64,000 nt of DNA from Salipiger bermudensis HTCC2601 (GTDB lineage Bacteria > Pseudomonadota > Alphaproteobacteria > Rhodobacterales > Rhodobacteraceae), in contig NZ_DS022277.1 of assembly GCF_000153725.1 (NCBI RefSeq), positions 95,342 to 159,341 of the forward strand, in the 5' to 3' direction. This document shows, one piece after another, positions 26,162 through 33,873 of the stretch. Below the pieces are notes generated by a model. It was given only the letters and a program-made list of their open reading frames with translations, ran no database searches and had not been told where the DNA came from. Position 1 is the stretch's first letter. The number at the start of each line of letters is the position of its first letter. The position numbers and the translations under genes were made by a program.

Positions 26162-26646
26162 GCGCTGGCCTCCGGCGGCTGGTAGGGAAGCGACGAGTGG
26201 TGCAGGACAATGCGCAGCGTGCCGGCCGCGTCCTTCTTGTAGCCGAAGCTCTTGTCGACCGTGGTGATCGAACCGTCCTTGTTGGTGAGCCGGATCCAGC
26301 CCATCCACATCGCGATATCACCCTGAACGAACGTCGCCGACGTGGTGTTCTCACAGGCCCGCCAGCCCATGATCGCGAAGCCGTTGTCGAGCGGGTACTC
26401 CTCGGAATGACCACAGAAATAGGCCAGAGCTCCGGCCTTAGTCGGGCGGAAGGTCTGCGCGCCGCTGGCCATGGTCGGCTTGAACAGCACCGGGCCGAGA
26501 TTGTAGCCGTAATAGGCATCGATATTGGCCGAGGCGACGGCGCGTGCGGCGTCGATGCCACCCTCCTCGAAGGCCTTGGAAATGGCGATCTTGCCATTGC
26601 CCCAGGTCATGAGGGCCTGTGCGATCTCGTCTTGGGTGATGTTCAT
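26158..26646 (-). CDS. Conserved small protein, probably NTF2-like, zinc-starvation cluster
   Basis: About 162 residues. The opening MNITQDEIAQALMTWGNGKI, the middle VLFKPTMASGAQTFRPTKAG and the end KKDAAGTLRIVLHHSSLPYQ suggest the one-domain cone fold of the SnoaL/CaMKII-association group. This is my pattern judgement and the exact family is uncertain. AAAGGAG stands 6 nt before the ATG. It sits between the broken COG0523 gene and DUF1826, and is probably still expressed from the Zur-controlled promoter at 26871. Confidence 0.6.
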   Translation of the reverse strand: MNITQDEIAQALMTWGNGKIAISKAFEEGGIDAARAVASANIDAYYGYNLGPVLFKPTMASGAQTFRPTKAGALAYFCGHSEEYPLDNGFAIMGWRACENTTSATFVQGDIAMWMGWIRLTNKDGSITTVDKSFGYKKDAAGTLRIVLHHSSLPYQPPEASA

Positions 26647-26678
26647 TCGGTGCTCCTTTCCTTGTCCTGTCTCGCCCG

Positions 26679-26838
26679 TCACGCGGCGCCGGGAATCCGC
26701 GCCTTGGCCACCAGCGCCTCTACGGCCTCTGGCTCAAGGATGAGACGCCTCAGAAGCGTTGTCTTCCCGGCCCCCAAGGGCCCCCGTCAGCAAGGTGACG
26801 GGATTGCGCATGTCATCCAACGTCATAGCGCTGCTCAT
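26679..26838 (-). pseudogene. COG0523 (CobW/zinc-chaperone) GTPase, internally deleted and frameshifted
   Basis: The frame from the ATG at 26838 or 26826 reads MTLDDMRNPVTLLTGALGG. One surplus G in the run GGGGG near 26784 breaks it. With that base removed it continues GALGAGKTTLLRRLI, the P-loop of COG0523 GTPases, and then jumps directly to EPEAVEALVAKARIPGAA and stop, a plausible C-terminus. Family members are 320-400 residues, so nearly the whole middle, including the CxCC motif, has been deleted. These proteins deliver zinc or related metals to client enzymes under zinc shortage. Confidence 0.75.
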
Positions 26839-26870
26839 CTCTGTACGCTTCGTCCATCATGGCGCCACGC

Positions 26871-26888
26871 GTTATGTTATACACTAAC
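26871..26888. promoter_or_regulatory. Zur box in the divergent zinc-cluster promoter
   Basis: GTTATGTTATACACTAAC agrees at 13 of 18 positions with the alphaproteobacterial Zur palindrome GATATGTTATAACATATC as I know it. It lies between the broken COG0523 gene (minus) and the HisI fragment (plus), 26 nt before the latter's ATG. Both gene families are classical Zur targets. Confidence 0.72.
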
Positions 26889-26913
26889 ACCAAACAAGAG
26901 GGCAAACGCGACG

Positions 26914-27201
26914 ATGAACACAGACGAGCAGTTCCAGGCACGGCAGAGCATCGAACGGGTCTTGGAAGGCACCGGGCTCGCGCCGAAACTCGGCCCAGAC
27001 GGGCTCATGCCCTGCCGAACGACCGATGCCGAAAGCGGCGAGCTGCTGATGCTCGGCTGGATGAAAGCCGAGGCCTTTCGCCCGACGATCGAGACCGGCG
27101 AGGCGCAGTATTTCAGCCGCGCGCGGCAGGTTCTGTGGCACGAGGGTGCGGCCTCGGGCCTGGTGCTGAAGCTGGTCGAGGCGCGCATCGAAGACGCTCA
27201 G
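26914..27201 (+). pseudogene. Phosphoribosyl-AMP cyclohydrolase paralogue (HisI2-like), 3' truncated
   Basis: The first 96 codons are HisI-like: LGPDGLMPCRTTDAESGELL, then LGWMKAEAFRPTIETGEAQY and VLWHEGAASGLVLKLVEARI. After ARIEDAQ the similarity ends abruptly; the frame stays open to 27456 with unrelated residues antisense to the DMT gene. The C-terminal zinc-binding Cys cluster (CH..SCFYR region) is missing, so it should be inactive. HisI paralogues under Zur control are known as zinc-sparing replacements. The Zur box upstream fits that origin. Confidence 0.75.
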
Positions 27202-27290
27202 TTGCGCGCAAACCGCTCCCGTGGCAGACACTCTAAGTCAGATAACCACATGTATTATAAAAGACGTCGGGCTGCAGGGTGCCCCCCATC

Positions 27291-28193
27291 CTATTTCGAC
27301 CGGACCGGCCGGGATATGAAGGCACCGAACAGCACGAGTGGTCCGGCAATGAAGAAAGCGAGCCCCGGTATCTCGGCGAAGACGGCAAATCCCAGAACCA
27401 CGGCCCAGAGCACCGACAGGTATTCGAAGGGCGCCAGCGCCGAGGCATCCGCGTAGGAAAACGACAGCGTCATGAGAATCTGTGCAAGGCCCCCTGAGAG
27501 GCCGATCGCGATCAGGAGAGCAAGGCCTGTCGGACCGGGCCAAATCCAGCCCCACGGCAGCGTCGCAAGGCCGCCAAGCGCCGACACGAGCGCGAACCAG
27601 AACGCGATAGCGCCGGAGCCTTCACCAAGCAGAGTAAGCCTGCGCACCTGCACAAGCGCTCCTGCCGTCAGCGCGGCCGTCACAAGACCAAGAAACACGC
27701 CCAGACCGCCGGCGTCCGGCAAAACACCCGCGAAGGCGGGAAGGCAGAAGGCCGTCGCACCCGCAAGGCCCAGTGACACGCCTGCAATGCGCCGCGCCGT
27801 CAGCCGCTCTCCCAGAAGTGCCCATGCAAGAACTGCGAGCACGACCGGCGCAAGATAGGACAACATCGTCGCTTCAGCGAGCGGCAGGAGCCGGATCGTC
27901 GCGAACGAGGTGAACATGGCGGCGGCGCCCATCAGGCAGCGCCCGATATGCCCCATTGGGCGGGAGGTCCTGAGGCCGCGCGGCCAGTCCCCGCGCCACC
28001 ACAGGTAGGCCACAAGCGGCAGCATCGCGACAGCGGACCGGAAGAACACCACCTGCCCGAGCGGCACGGTGTCTCCCAGCGCCTTCACGAAGACCCCCAT
28101 CAACGCGAAGGCCAGGGTCGACAGGATACGCAGGACGACCCCGACCCTTTCATTCGAGACATCAAGCGATGTGGGCGTCTGCGGCAGGGTCAT
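27291..28193 (-). CDS. DMT superfamily (EamA) transporter
   Basis: A 300-residue inner-membrane protein with ten hydrophobic segments in two EamA halves: RILSTLAFALMGVFVKALGD at the N-terminus, FFRSAVAMLPLVAYLWWRGD, VLAVLAWALLGERLTARRIA closing the first half, and PFEYLSVLWAVVLGFAVFAE in the second. Members usually export amino acids, nucleosides or other metabolites. It follows the FecE-like ATPase by 63 bp on the same strand, but a common role is not evident. Confidence 0.85.
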   Translation of the reverse strand: MTLPQTPTSLDVSNERVGVVLRILSTLAFALMGVFVKALGDTVPLGQVVFFRSAVAMLPLVAYLWWRGDWPRGLRTSRPMGHIGRCLMGAAAMFTSFATIRLLPLAEATMLSYLAPVVLAVLAWALLGERLTARRIAGVSLGLAGATAFCLPAFAGVLPDAGGLGVFLGLVTAALTAGALVQVRRLTLLGEGSGAIAFWFALVSALGGLATLPWGWIWPGPTGLALLIAIGLSGGLAQILMTLSFSYADASALAPFEYLSVLWAVVLGFAVFAEIPGLAFFIAGPLVLFGAFISRPVRSK

Positions 28194-28256
28194 GGCTTGG
28201 CTCCTGAGCTGGGCAGAGCAACGAACGCGTCCACGCCCGCCTCTGGTGCGGGTGCA

Positions 28257-29021
28257 TCACCCCGCGCTGAAACGGATGTGTGGTCGTCCCGCATCCGCGG
28301 ATGCGTCGACATGGGCAGAGACCCGGAAGACATCCTTCAGAAGCTGTGGCGTGAGAACCTCTTCAGGTGTGCCGCAGGCGTGGATCTGTCCGTCCTGAAG
28401 CACCACGATCCGATCGCAATACATGGCAGCGAGGTTCAGGTCATGCAGGGCGATGACGCTGGTCAGGTCGAGGTCGCGCACCATGCGCAGGATCTCGATC
28501 TGGTGATGAATGTCGAGGTGGTTGGTCGGCTCGTCGAGGAACATCACCTGCGGGGCCTGCGCCAAGGCGCGCGCGATATGCACACGCTGGCGCTCCCCTC
28601 CAGACAGGGTCTGCCAGGCCTGTGTCCGGCGCGATGTCATGCCGACCCGCTGGAGCGCGTCGGTCACCGCGGCTTCGTCGCCTTCGGACCACCCCGCGAG
28701 GGCCGATCGGTGCGGCGTCCGTCCAAGCCGCACCACATCCTCCACCGAGACGTTGGTGTCGGTCGCAGCGCTTTGCTGCACGAAGGCCACGTGGCGCGAC
28801 AAGGCTTTGCGCGCCACCCCGGCGATGTCCTGACCGTTGATCTCGACCCGTCCCGAGGCAGGGCGCCGCAGCCCGGCCAGAAGCCGCAGGAGCGAGGACT
28901 TGCCCGATCCGTTGGGCCCAATCAGGCCAAGGGTCTCTCCCGGGGCAACACTCAGCGACACGTCCGACACAATGATCTTGCGCCGCACGCCCCAACGCAG
29001 GTTCTCGGCAACGACGCTCAT
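28257..29021 (-). CDS. Iron/metal-chelate ABC transporter ATP-binding protein, FecE type
   Basis: A 254-residue ATPase. Walker A is GLIGPNGSGKSSLLRLLAGL, signature LSGGERQRVHIARALAQ and Walker B VMFLDEPTNHLDIHHQ. NHLDIHHQ is typical of the FecE/FhuC/BtuD group that powers uptake of ferric siderophores, haem or cobalamin. It overlaps the permease stop by 4 nt. Confidence 0.88.
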   Translation of the reverse strand: MSVVAENLRWGVRRKIIVSDVSLSVAPGETLGLIGPNGSGKSSLLRLLAGLRRPASGRVEINGQDIAGVARKALSRHVAFVQQSAATDTNVSVEDVVRLGRTPHRSALAGWSEGDEAAVTDALQRVGMTSRRTQAWQTLSGGERQRVHIARALAQAPQVMFLDEPTNHLDIHHQIEILRMVRDLDLTSVIALHDLNLAAMYCDRIVVLQDGQIHACGTPEEVLTPQLLKDVFRVSAHVDASADAGRPHIRFSAG

Positions 29022-30058
29022 GCCTGTGGCCTCGCGCGGTAGAGGATGATGGCGAAGAAGGGCACGCCGACCAGCGCCGTGACGACCCCGATGGGCACCG
29101 TCTGCTGCGTGGCGATGATGCGCGACACGATATCGGCGACGACCATGAAGATCGCCCCGGTCAGCGCGCTTGCCGGAAGCAGCCGCAGATGCATCGGCCC
29201 CACCACGTAGCGCGCGGCATGGGGCACCACGAGGCCGACGAACCCGATCGCGCCGACCATGCTGACGATCGTCGCGGTCAGCAGCGCCGTCACCGCAAAG
29301 AGCACGAGGCGAATGCGGGCGACGGGCACCCCCAGAGAGGCGGCATCCTCATCGCCGAAGGTGAAGGCATCGAGAGACCGTGCCATCAGGATGCAGACCG
29401 CGAGCGCGAAGAGGACCACCACGAGCAGGAGCTGGAAGTCCGGCCAACGCACGCCCCCGAAGCTGCCCAGCAGCCAGAACATCACGTCGCGCGCCTGCTG
29501 GGCATTGCCAGAGGTCGTCACGATATAGGAAGTCAGCGCGTTGAACAGCTGCGAGGCCGCGACGCCCGCAAGGATCGTGTGGTTCGGCCCGCTGGTTGCG
29601 CCGTTCGACAGCAGCGCCACCAGCCCGAAGGCGGCAAAAGCCCCGGCAAAGGCGCCCAGAGACAGCGACAGGCTCCCCGCGCCGATCCCCAGAACGATGA
29701 CGCAGACCGCCCCGGTCGAAGCCCCGGCCGAGACGCCGAGCACGAAGGGCTCTGCCAGCGCGTTGCGCAGCAGCGCCTGCAGGATCGCGCCGCAAAGCGC
29801 CAGCCCGGCCCCGGCCAGCGCCGCGATCAGGGCCCGGCTCAGGCGCAGGTTCCAGACCACGCTCTGCTCGATCGGAGGGATATCGGCACCGGTCAGCCCC
29901 AACTCGTTGGTGACCGACAGGAACACCGTCGTGAGCGCGATGTTGTAATCCCCGATTGCCGTCGCGCTCGCGACGGCAAAGACCAAAACGATCAGCGACA
30001 GGAACAGCAAAAGGGCGAGGCGCGCGGCCCCGCCCTTGGACAGGCTTGCCGGCATCAC
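29018..30058 (-). CDS. FecCD-family ABC transporter permease
   Basis: A 346-residue permease with about ten membrane segments. NLRLSRALIAALAGAGLALC near residue 75 and AILQALLRNALAEPFVLGVS after it are the FecCD/BtuC signature. Later GAIGFVGLVVPHAARYVVGP carries the coupling-helix region. It overlaps the receptor gene by 4 nt and the ATPase gene by 4 nt. One permease gene implies a homodimeric channel. Confidence 0.9.
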   Translation of the reverse strand: MMPASLSKGGAARLALLLFLSLIVLVFAVASATAIGDYNIALTTVFLSVTNELGLTGADIPPIEQSVVWNLRLSRALIAALAGAGLALCGAILQALLRNALAEPFVLGVSAGASTGAVCVIVLGIGAGSLSLSLGAFAGAFAAFGLVALLSNGATSGPNHTILAGVAASQLFNALTSYIVTTSGNAQQARDVMFWLLGSFGGVRWPDFQLLLVVVLFALAVCILMARSLDAFTFGDEDAASLGVPVARIRLVLFAVTALLTATIVSMVGAIGFVGLVVPHAARYVVGPMHLRLLPASALTGAIFMVVADIVSRIIATQQTVPIGVVTALVGVPFFAIILYRARPQA

Positions 30059-31062
30059 GGAAGATCAAGCGTCTCGAGCTGCTCGGCGATCTGCTCGGCG
30101 CCGTAGAGCGTGCGGATGCTCGGGTTCATCGCGGCGCCGCTCATGGTGACGATCCGGCCGGTCCGCACCGCCTCCATCTGGCTGACCGTCGGGTCGGAGG
30201 TCAGGAAGTCGATCTTGTTCTCGGCGGTGTCCAGATCCCAGCGGTTGCGGTCGACCTGCGTCGCGACAAAGACCGTCGGATCGGCCGCCATGATGCCTTC
30301 CCAGCCGACCGCGGGCCAGTCGGCCTCGGCCTGGATGGCATTGCGGCCCCCGAGGACGTCCGCGATATAGCCCGACGGGCCGTTGCCGCCGCCGAGATAG
30401 GCATCATCGGCGGGCGACGGGCTGGAGAACCAGAACAGGAAGGTCAGGTCCTCGTTCTCGGAGAACCGCGCGCGCAGCGCCGCTTCACGTGCCTTGAAAT
30501 CCTCGATCAGCGCCTCTCCGCGATCGGCGACATCAAAGATCCGCGACAGATCGTCGATCTCCTTGTAGAGCAGGTCCATGCTCCACAGTTCGCCGCGCGA
30601 CCCATAGGCGTCGCCCGCATTCAGCGTCGTCGAGCAAGCACTGGGCGACAGGTAGGTCGGGATCCCGAGTTCCTCGAAATCCGACCGCTTGGCGACCTTG
30701 CTATCGGGCCCGAGCAGTGTCGTCAGCATCGCGGCGACGAAGTCCGGCTGCTTCGACAGCACGGCTTCCAGGGTCGGGAACTCCACCGTGAGAACCTCGA
30801 CCTTGTCGTTGGCCTCGGCAACGTCCGGGAGCACCGAATTCGGCCAGAAGGCGGTCGCCTTCATCTGATCCTCGAGCCCGAGCAGCAGCATGATCTCGGC
30901 ACTGTTCTGACCAAGGGCCACGGCGTTCTGCGGCGCCTGCTCGAATGTCACCGTCTGGCCGCAGTTTTCAATCGTCAGCGGGTAGCTCGTCTGCGCCTGC
31001 GCCGAGGCGACCGAGAGGGTCAGCGCGGCGGCTACAGATGCAAGGGTCGAAGTGTTCAGCAT
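30055..31062 (-). CDS. Periplasmic metal-chelate-binding protein, FecB/TroA-like
   Basis: About 335 residues. Signal peptide MLNTSTLASVAAALTLSVAS, cleavage near AQA-QT. The mature protein starts YPLTIENCGQTVTFEQAPQN, followed by AVALGQNSAEIMLLLGLEDQ, the type III receptor pattern with one long backbone helix. Two Cys (ENCGQT, SPSACS) could form a disulfide. I start it at 31062 so that the signal peptide is N-terminal; no good ribosome site is visible. The substrate may be a siderophore, cobalamin or a chelated metal. The adjacent zinc-starvation remnants hint at metal uptake without proof. Confidence 0.82.
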   Translation of the reverse strand: MLNTSTLASVAAALTLSVASAQAQTSYPLTIENCGQTVTFEQAPQNAVALGQNSAEIMLLLGLEDQMKATAFWPNSVLPDVAEANDKVEVLTVEFPTLEAVLSKQPDFVAAMLTTLLGPDSKVAKRSDFEELGIPTYLSPSACSTTLNAGDAYGSRGELWSMDLLYKEIDDLSRIFDVADRGEALIEDFKAREAALRARFSENEDLTFLFWFSSPSPADDAYLGGGNGPSGYIADVLGGRNAIQAEADWPAVGWEGIMAADPTVFVATQVDRNRWDLDTAENKIDFLTSDPTVSQMEAVRTGRIVTMSGAAMNPSIRTLYGAEQIAEQLETLDLP

Positions 31063-31097
31063 GTCGGAGACCACTTTACTGAGTGTTTTTGTCGGAG

Positions 31098-31134
31098 ATG
31101 CGTTACAGGCTTCTGGAAATGCCTGCAAGCGCAT
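31098..31134. repeat. Inverted repeat upstream of the metal-chelate receptor gene
   Basis: ATGCGTTACAGGC (31098-31110) and GCCTGCAAGCGCAT (31121-31134) match as inverted copies with one mismatch and one extra base, around a 10-nt loop. It sits 36-72 nt before the receptor's ATG, in a promoter-like gap. It could be an operator or an RNA hairpin in the 5' leader. The rest of the gap to 31339 holds no gene I can see. Confidence 0.5.
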
Positions 31135-31339
31135 TGCCACTCAGTCTGCACCGGCGTCATGGCGCCGATGGCAGGGACAATGCGCGCCATCTTGCGCCGC
31201 GCTTTTACTGCCCAGGCAAGCCGGGCATTGCGTCGGTTCGTGAAGGTCACAGGCGACGCAGAGCGCGAGCCATCAGCTCTGCTAAGGCGCACCGCGCGCG
31301 CCATCATCCACGGACGGCGCGCTAACGCTACTGGCGCGA

Positions 31340-32812
31340 TCAGAGCCCGGCGAAGTGGAAGGCCTTTGTCTCGAGATACTCCTCGATGCCCTCCTGCGCC
31401 CCCTCGCGCCCGAGGCCCGAAGATTTCACCCCTCCGAAAGGCGCCTCGGCGTGGCTCACGGCGCCGGTGTTGAGCCCCACCAGCCCGGCTTCGAGCGCTT
31501 CACCAAAGCGGAAGGCGCGGGCCATGTCGGTGGTGTAGAAATACGCCGCCAGTCCGAACGGGGTGCCGTTGGCGATGGCAAGGGCCTCCTCCTCGGTCTC
31601 GAAGCGAAAGATCGGCGCCACCGGACCGAAGGTCTCTTCGCTGGCCAGCCGCATCTCGGGCGTGGCTCCGGTAAGCACCATCGGATCGGCGAACTGCTCG
31701 GGCAGATCGCGCGAGGCGGTGGCGCGGGTTGCGCCTCTGGCGAGCGCATCCTCGACATGGGCGGAAATCTTCTCGATCGCGGCGGCGTTGATCATCGGGC
31801 CGATCTCGGCCCCGGCCTCGGTGCCCGCCGCAACCTTGAGCGCATCGACCCGCGCCGCCAGCACGGCGACAAAGGCGTCATGGATGCCCGACTGCACGAG
31901 GATGCGGTTGGCGCAGACGCAGGTTTGGCCGCCATTGCGGAACTTGGACGCCATCGCGCCCTCGACCGCGGCGTCGAGATCGGCGTCGTCGAACACGATG
32001 AAGGGCGCGTTTCCGCCCAGCTCGAGGCTCATCTTCTTCAGCGTTGGCGCGCATTGCTCGGCCAGCAGCGCCCCCACCCGGGTCGAGCCGGTAAAGCTCA
32101 GCTTGCGCACCACCGGCGACGCGGTCAGCGTCGCGCCGATCTCTTCCGGGCGGCCGGTGAGCACGTTGAGCACGCCCTTGGGAATGCCCGCCCGTTCGGC
32201 CAGCACGCAGAGCGCCAGCGCCGAGTAGGGGGTGAAGTCCGAGGGTTTGATCACCATGGTGCAGCCCGCGGCCAGCCCCGGGGCCACCTTGCGGGTGATC
32301 ATCGCGTTGGGGAAGTTCCACGGCGTGATGATGGCGCAGACACCCACCGGCTCCTTCATCGCGAAAATCTTCTTGCCCGGCACCGGGCTCGGGATGATGT
32401 GGCCGTTGATCCGACGCGCTTCCTCGGCGAACCAGCGCATGAAGGAGGCGCCGTAGAGGATCTCGCCCTTTGCTTCGGCCAGCGGTTTGCCCTGCTCGGC
32501 GGTGAGGATCAGCGCAAGGTCGTCGGCATGGTCGAGCATGAGCTGATACCACGCCATCAGCAGGTCAGCGCGCTCGGCGTGGGTCTTCTTCTTCCAGTCG
32601 ACCATCGCGGCCTCTGCCGCGGCAATGGCCTGCGTCGTCTCGTCGGCCGTGCAGTCGGGCATGTGGCCCAAAGCACCGCCGGTCGCAGGGTTGGAGACTT
32701 CCATGTCGGCACGGGCGATCCACGCGCCATCGATCAGCGCCGCTTCGCGGAACAGGTCGGGATCGGACAGGCTATCGCGGATGTCGGCGGCAAATGCGCT
32801 GTGCAGGGTCAT
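31340..32812 (-). CDS. gabD: NAD(P)-dependent succinate-semialdehyde dehydrogenase
   Basis: A 490-residue aldehyde dehydrogenase of the GabD subgroup. GVCAIITPWNFPNAMITRKV near residue 150, FTGSTRVGALLAEQ, catalytic Glu in MSLELGGNAPFIVFDDADLD and catalytic Cys in FRNGGQTCVCANR. The C-terminal AEAPFGGVKSSGLGREGAQE and EEYLETKAFH are typical of succinate-semialdehyde dehydrogenases. It is the last gene of the seven-gene hyuA2 operon, 4 nt after its neighbour, and would feed the pathway product into the TCA cycle as succinate. Confidence 0.88.
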   Translation of the reverse strand: MTLHSAFAADIRDSLSDPDLFREAALIDGAWIARADMEVSNPATGGALGHMPDCTADETTQAIAAAEAAMVDWKKKTHAERADLLMAWYQLMLDHADDLALILTAEQGKPLAEAKGEILYGASFMRWFAEEARRINGHIIPSPVPGKKIFAMKEPVGVCAIITPWNFPNAMITRKVAPGLAAGCTMVIKPSDFTPYSALALCVLAERAGIPKGVLNVLTGRPEEIGATLTASPVVRKLSFTGSTRVGALLAEQCAPTLKKMSLELGGNAPFIVFDDADLDAAVEGAMASKFRNGGQTCVCANRILVQSGIHDAFVAVLAARVDALKVAAGTEAGAEIGPMINAAAIEKISAHVEDALARGATRATASRDLPEQFADPMVLTGATPEMRLASEETFGPVAPIFRFETEEEALAIANGTPFGLAAYFYTTDMARAFRFGEALEAGLVGLNTGAVSHAEAPFGGVKSSGLGREGAQEGIEEYLETKAFHFAGL

Positions 32813-32815
32813 GTC

Positions 32816-33859
32816 TCAGGCCTCCAGGGCGGCGATGACCGCCGCGGTGATCTCTTGCGTGCTGCTCGCGCCCGGGCGGCAGCCGAGACCCTTCGCGGTC
32901 GCCGCCTCGATGGCGGACAGGACCGCGGAAGAGGCCTCGCCCTCGCCCAGATGTTCTAGCATCTGGGCCACCGACCAGATCGCGGCGATCGGGTTGGCGA
33001 TGTTCAGGCCTGCGATGTCTGGGGCCGAGCCGTGCACCGGCTCGAACATCGACGGCGCCGTGCGGTCGGGGTTGATGTTGGCCGAGGCGGCGAAGCCGAG
33101 ACCGCCCTGAATGGCGGCCCCGAGATCAGTGAGGATGTCACCAAAGAGGTTCGACGCCACCACCACATCAAGATCCTGCGGCGCCATGACCATCTTGGCG
33201 GCCATGGCATCAATATGCATCTGGCTGACGGTCACGTCCGGATACTCGGCGGCCAGCTCGCGCGTCACCTCGTCCCAGAACACCATCGAGTATTTCTGCG
33301 CGTTCGATTTCGTCACGCTGGTCAGGTGCTTGCGGCGGGCGCGCGCCTGCTCGAAGCCGAAGCGCAGGATGCGCTCGACACCCACACGCGTGAAGACCGA
33401 GGTCTCGACCGCCACCTCGTTGTCCTTGCCCTCGTGCACGCGACCGCCGGCGCCGGAATACTCGCCTTCGGTGTTCTCGCGGATGCACAGGATGTCGAAG
33501 CCCTCGGCCTTGAGCGGGCCCTCGACCCCCGCCAGCAGCCGGTGCGGACGGATATTGGCGTATTGGTTGAACGCCTTGCGGATCGGCAGCAGCAGCCCGT
33601 GCAGCGACACCGAGTCCGGCACCGTCTCGGGCCAGCCCACCGCGCCGAGATAGATCGCATCGAAGCCGCGCAGGGTCTCGATCCCGTCGGCCGGCATCAT
33701 GGTGCCGTGCTCGAGATAATACTCGCAGGACCACGGAAAGCGCGTGGTCTCGAAGCTGAAGCGGCCCTTGGCGGCGGCGGCAAGCACTTCCATGGCGGCA
33801 TCGGTCACGTCGGTGCCAATCCCGTCGCCGGGGATCAGGGCAAGAGTGTAGGTGGTCAT
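32816..33859 (-). CDS. Tartrate/D-malate dehydrogenase-type decarboxylating dehydrogenase
   Basis: A 347-residue member of the isocitrate/isopropylmalate dehydrogenase family. IPGDGIGTDVTDAAMEVL at the start, SLHGLLLPIRKAFNQYANIR near residue 90, CIRENTEGEYSGAGGRVHEG near 125 and EPVHGSAPDIAGLNIANPIA near 280. The arrangement YYLEHGTMMPADG and the NTEGEYSG loop match tartrate dehydrogenase/D-malate decarboxylase. It oxidises a 2-hydroxy dicarboxylic acid with NAD and metal. It lies between two aldehyde dehydrogenase genes; its part in the pathway is not clear. Confidence 0.85.
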   Translation of the reverse strand: MTTYTLALIPGDGIGTDVTDAAMEVLAAAAKGRFSFETTRFPWSCEYYLEHGTMMPADGIETLRGFDAIYLGAVGWPETVPDSVSLHGLLLPIRKAFNQYANIRPHRLLAGVEGPLKAEGFDILCIRENTEGEYSGAGGRVHEGKDNEVAVETSVFTRVGVERILRFGFEQARARRKHLTSVTKSNAQKYSMVFWDEVTRELAAEYPDVTVSQMHIDAMAAKMVMAPQDLDVVVASNLFGDILTDLGAAIQGGLGFAASANINPDRTAPSMFEPVHGSAPDIAGLNIANPIAAIWSVAQMLEHLGEGEASSAVLSAIEAATAKGLGCRPGASSTQEITAAVIAALEA

Positions 33860-33873
33860 CGGTCAGTCCCCGT

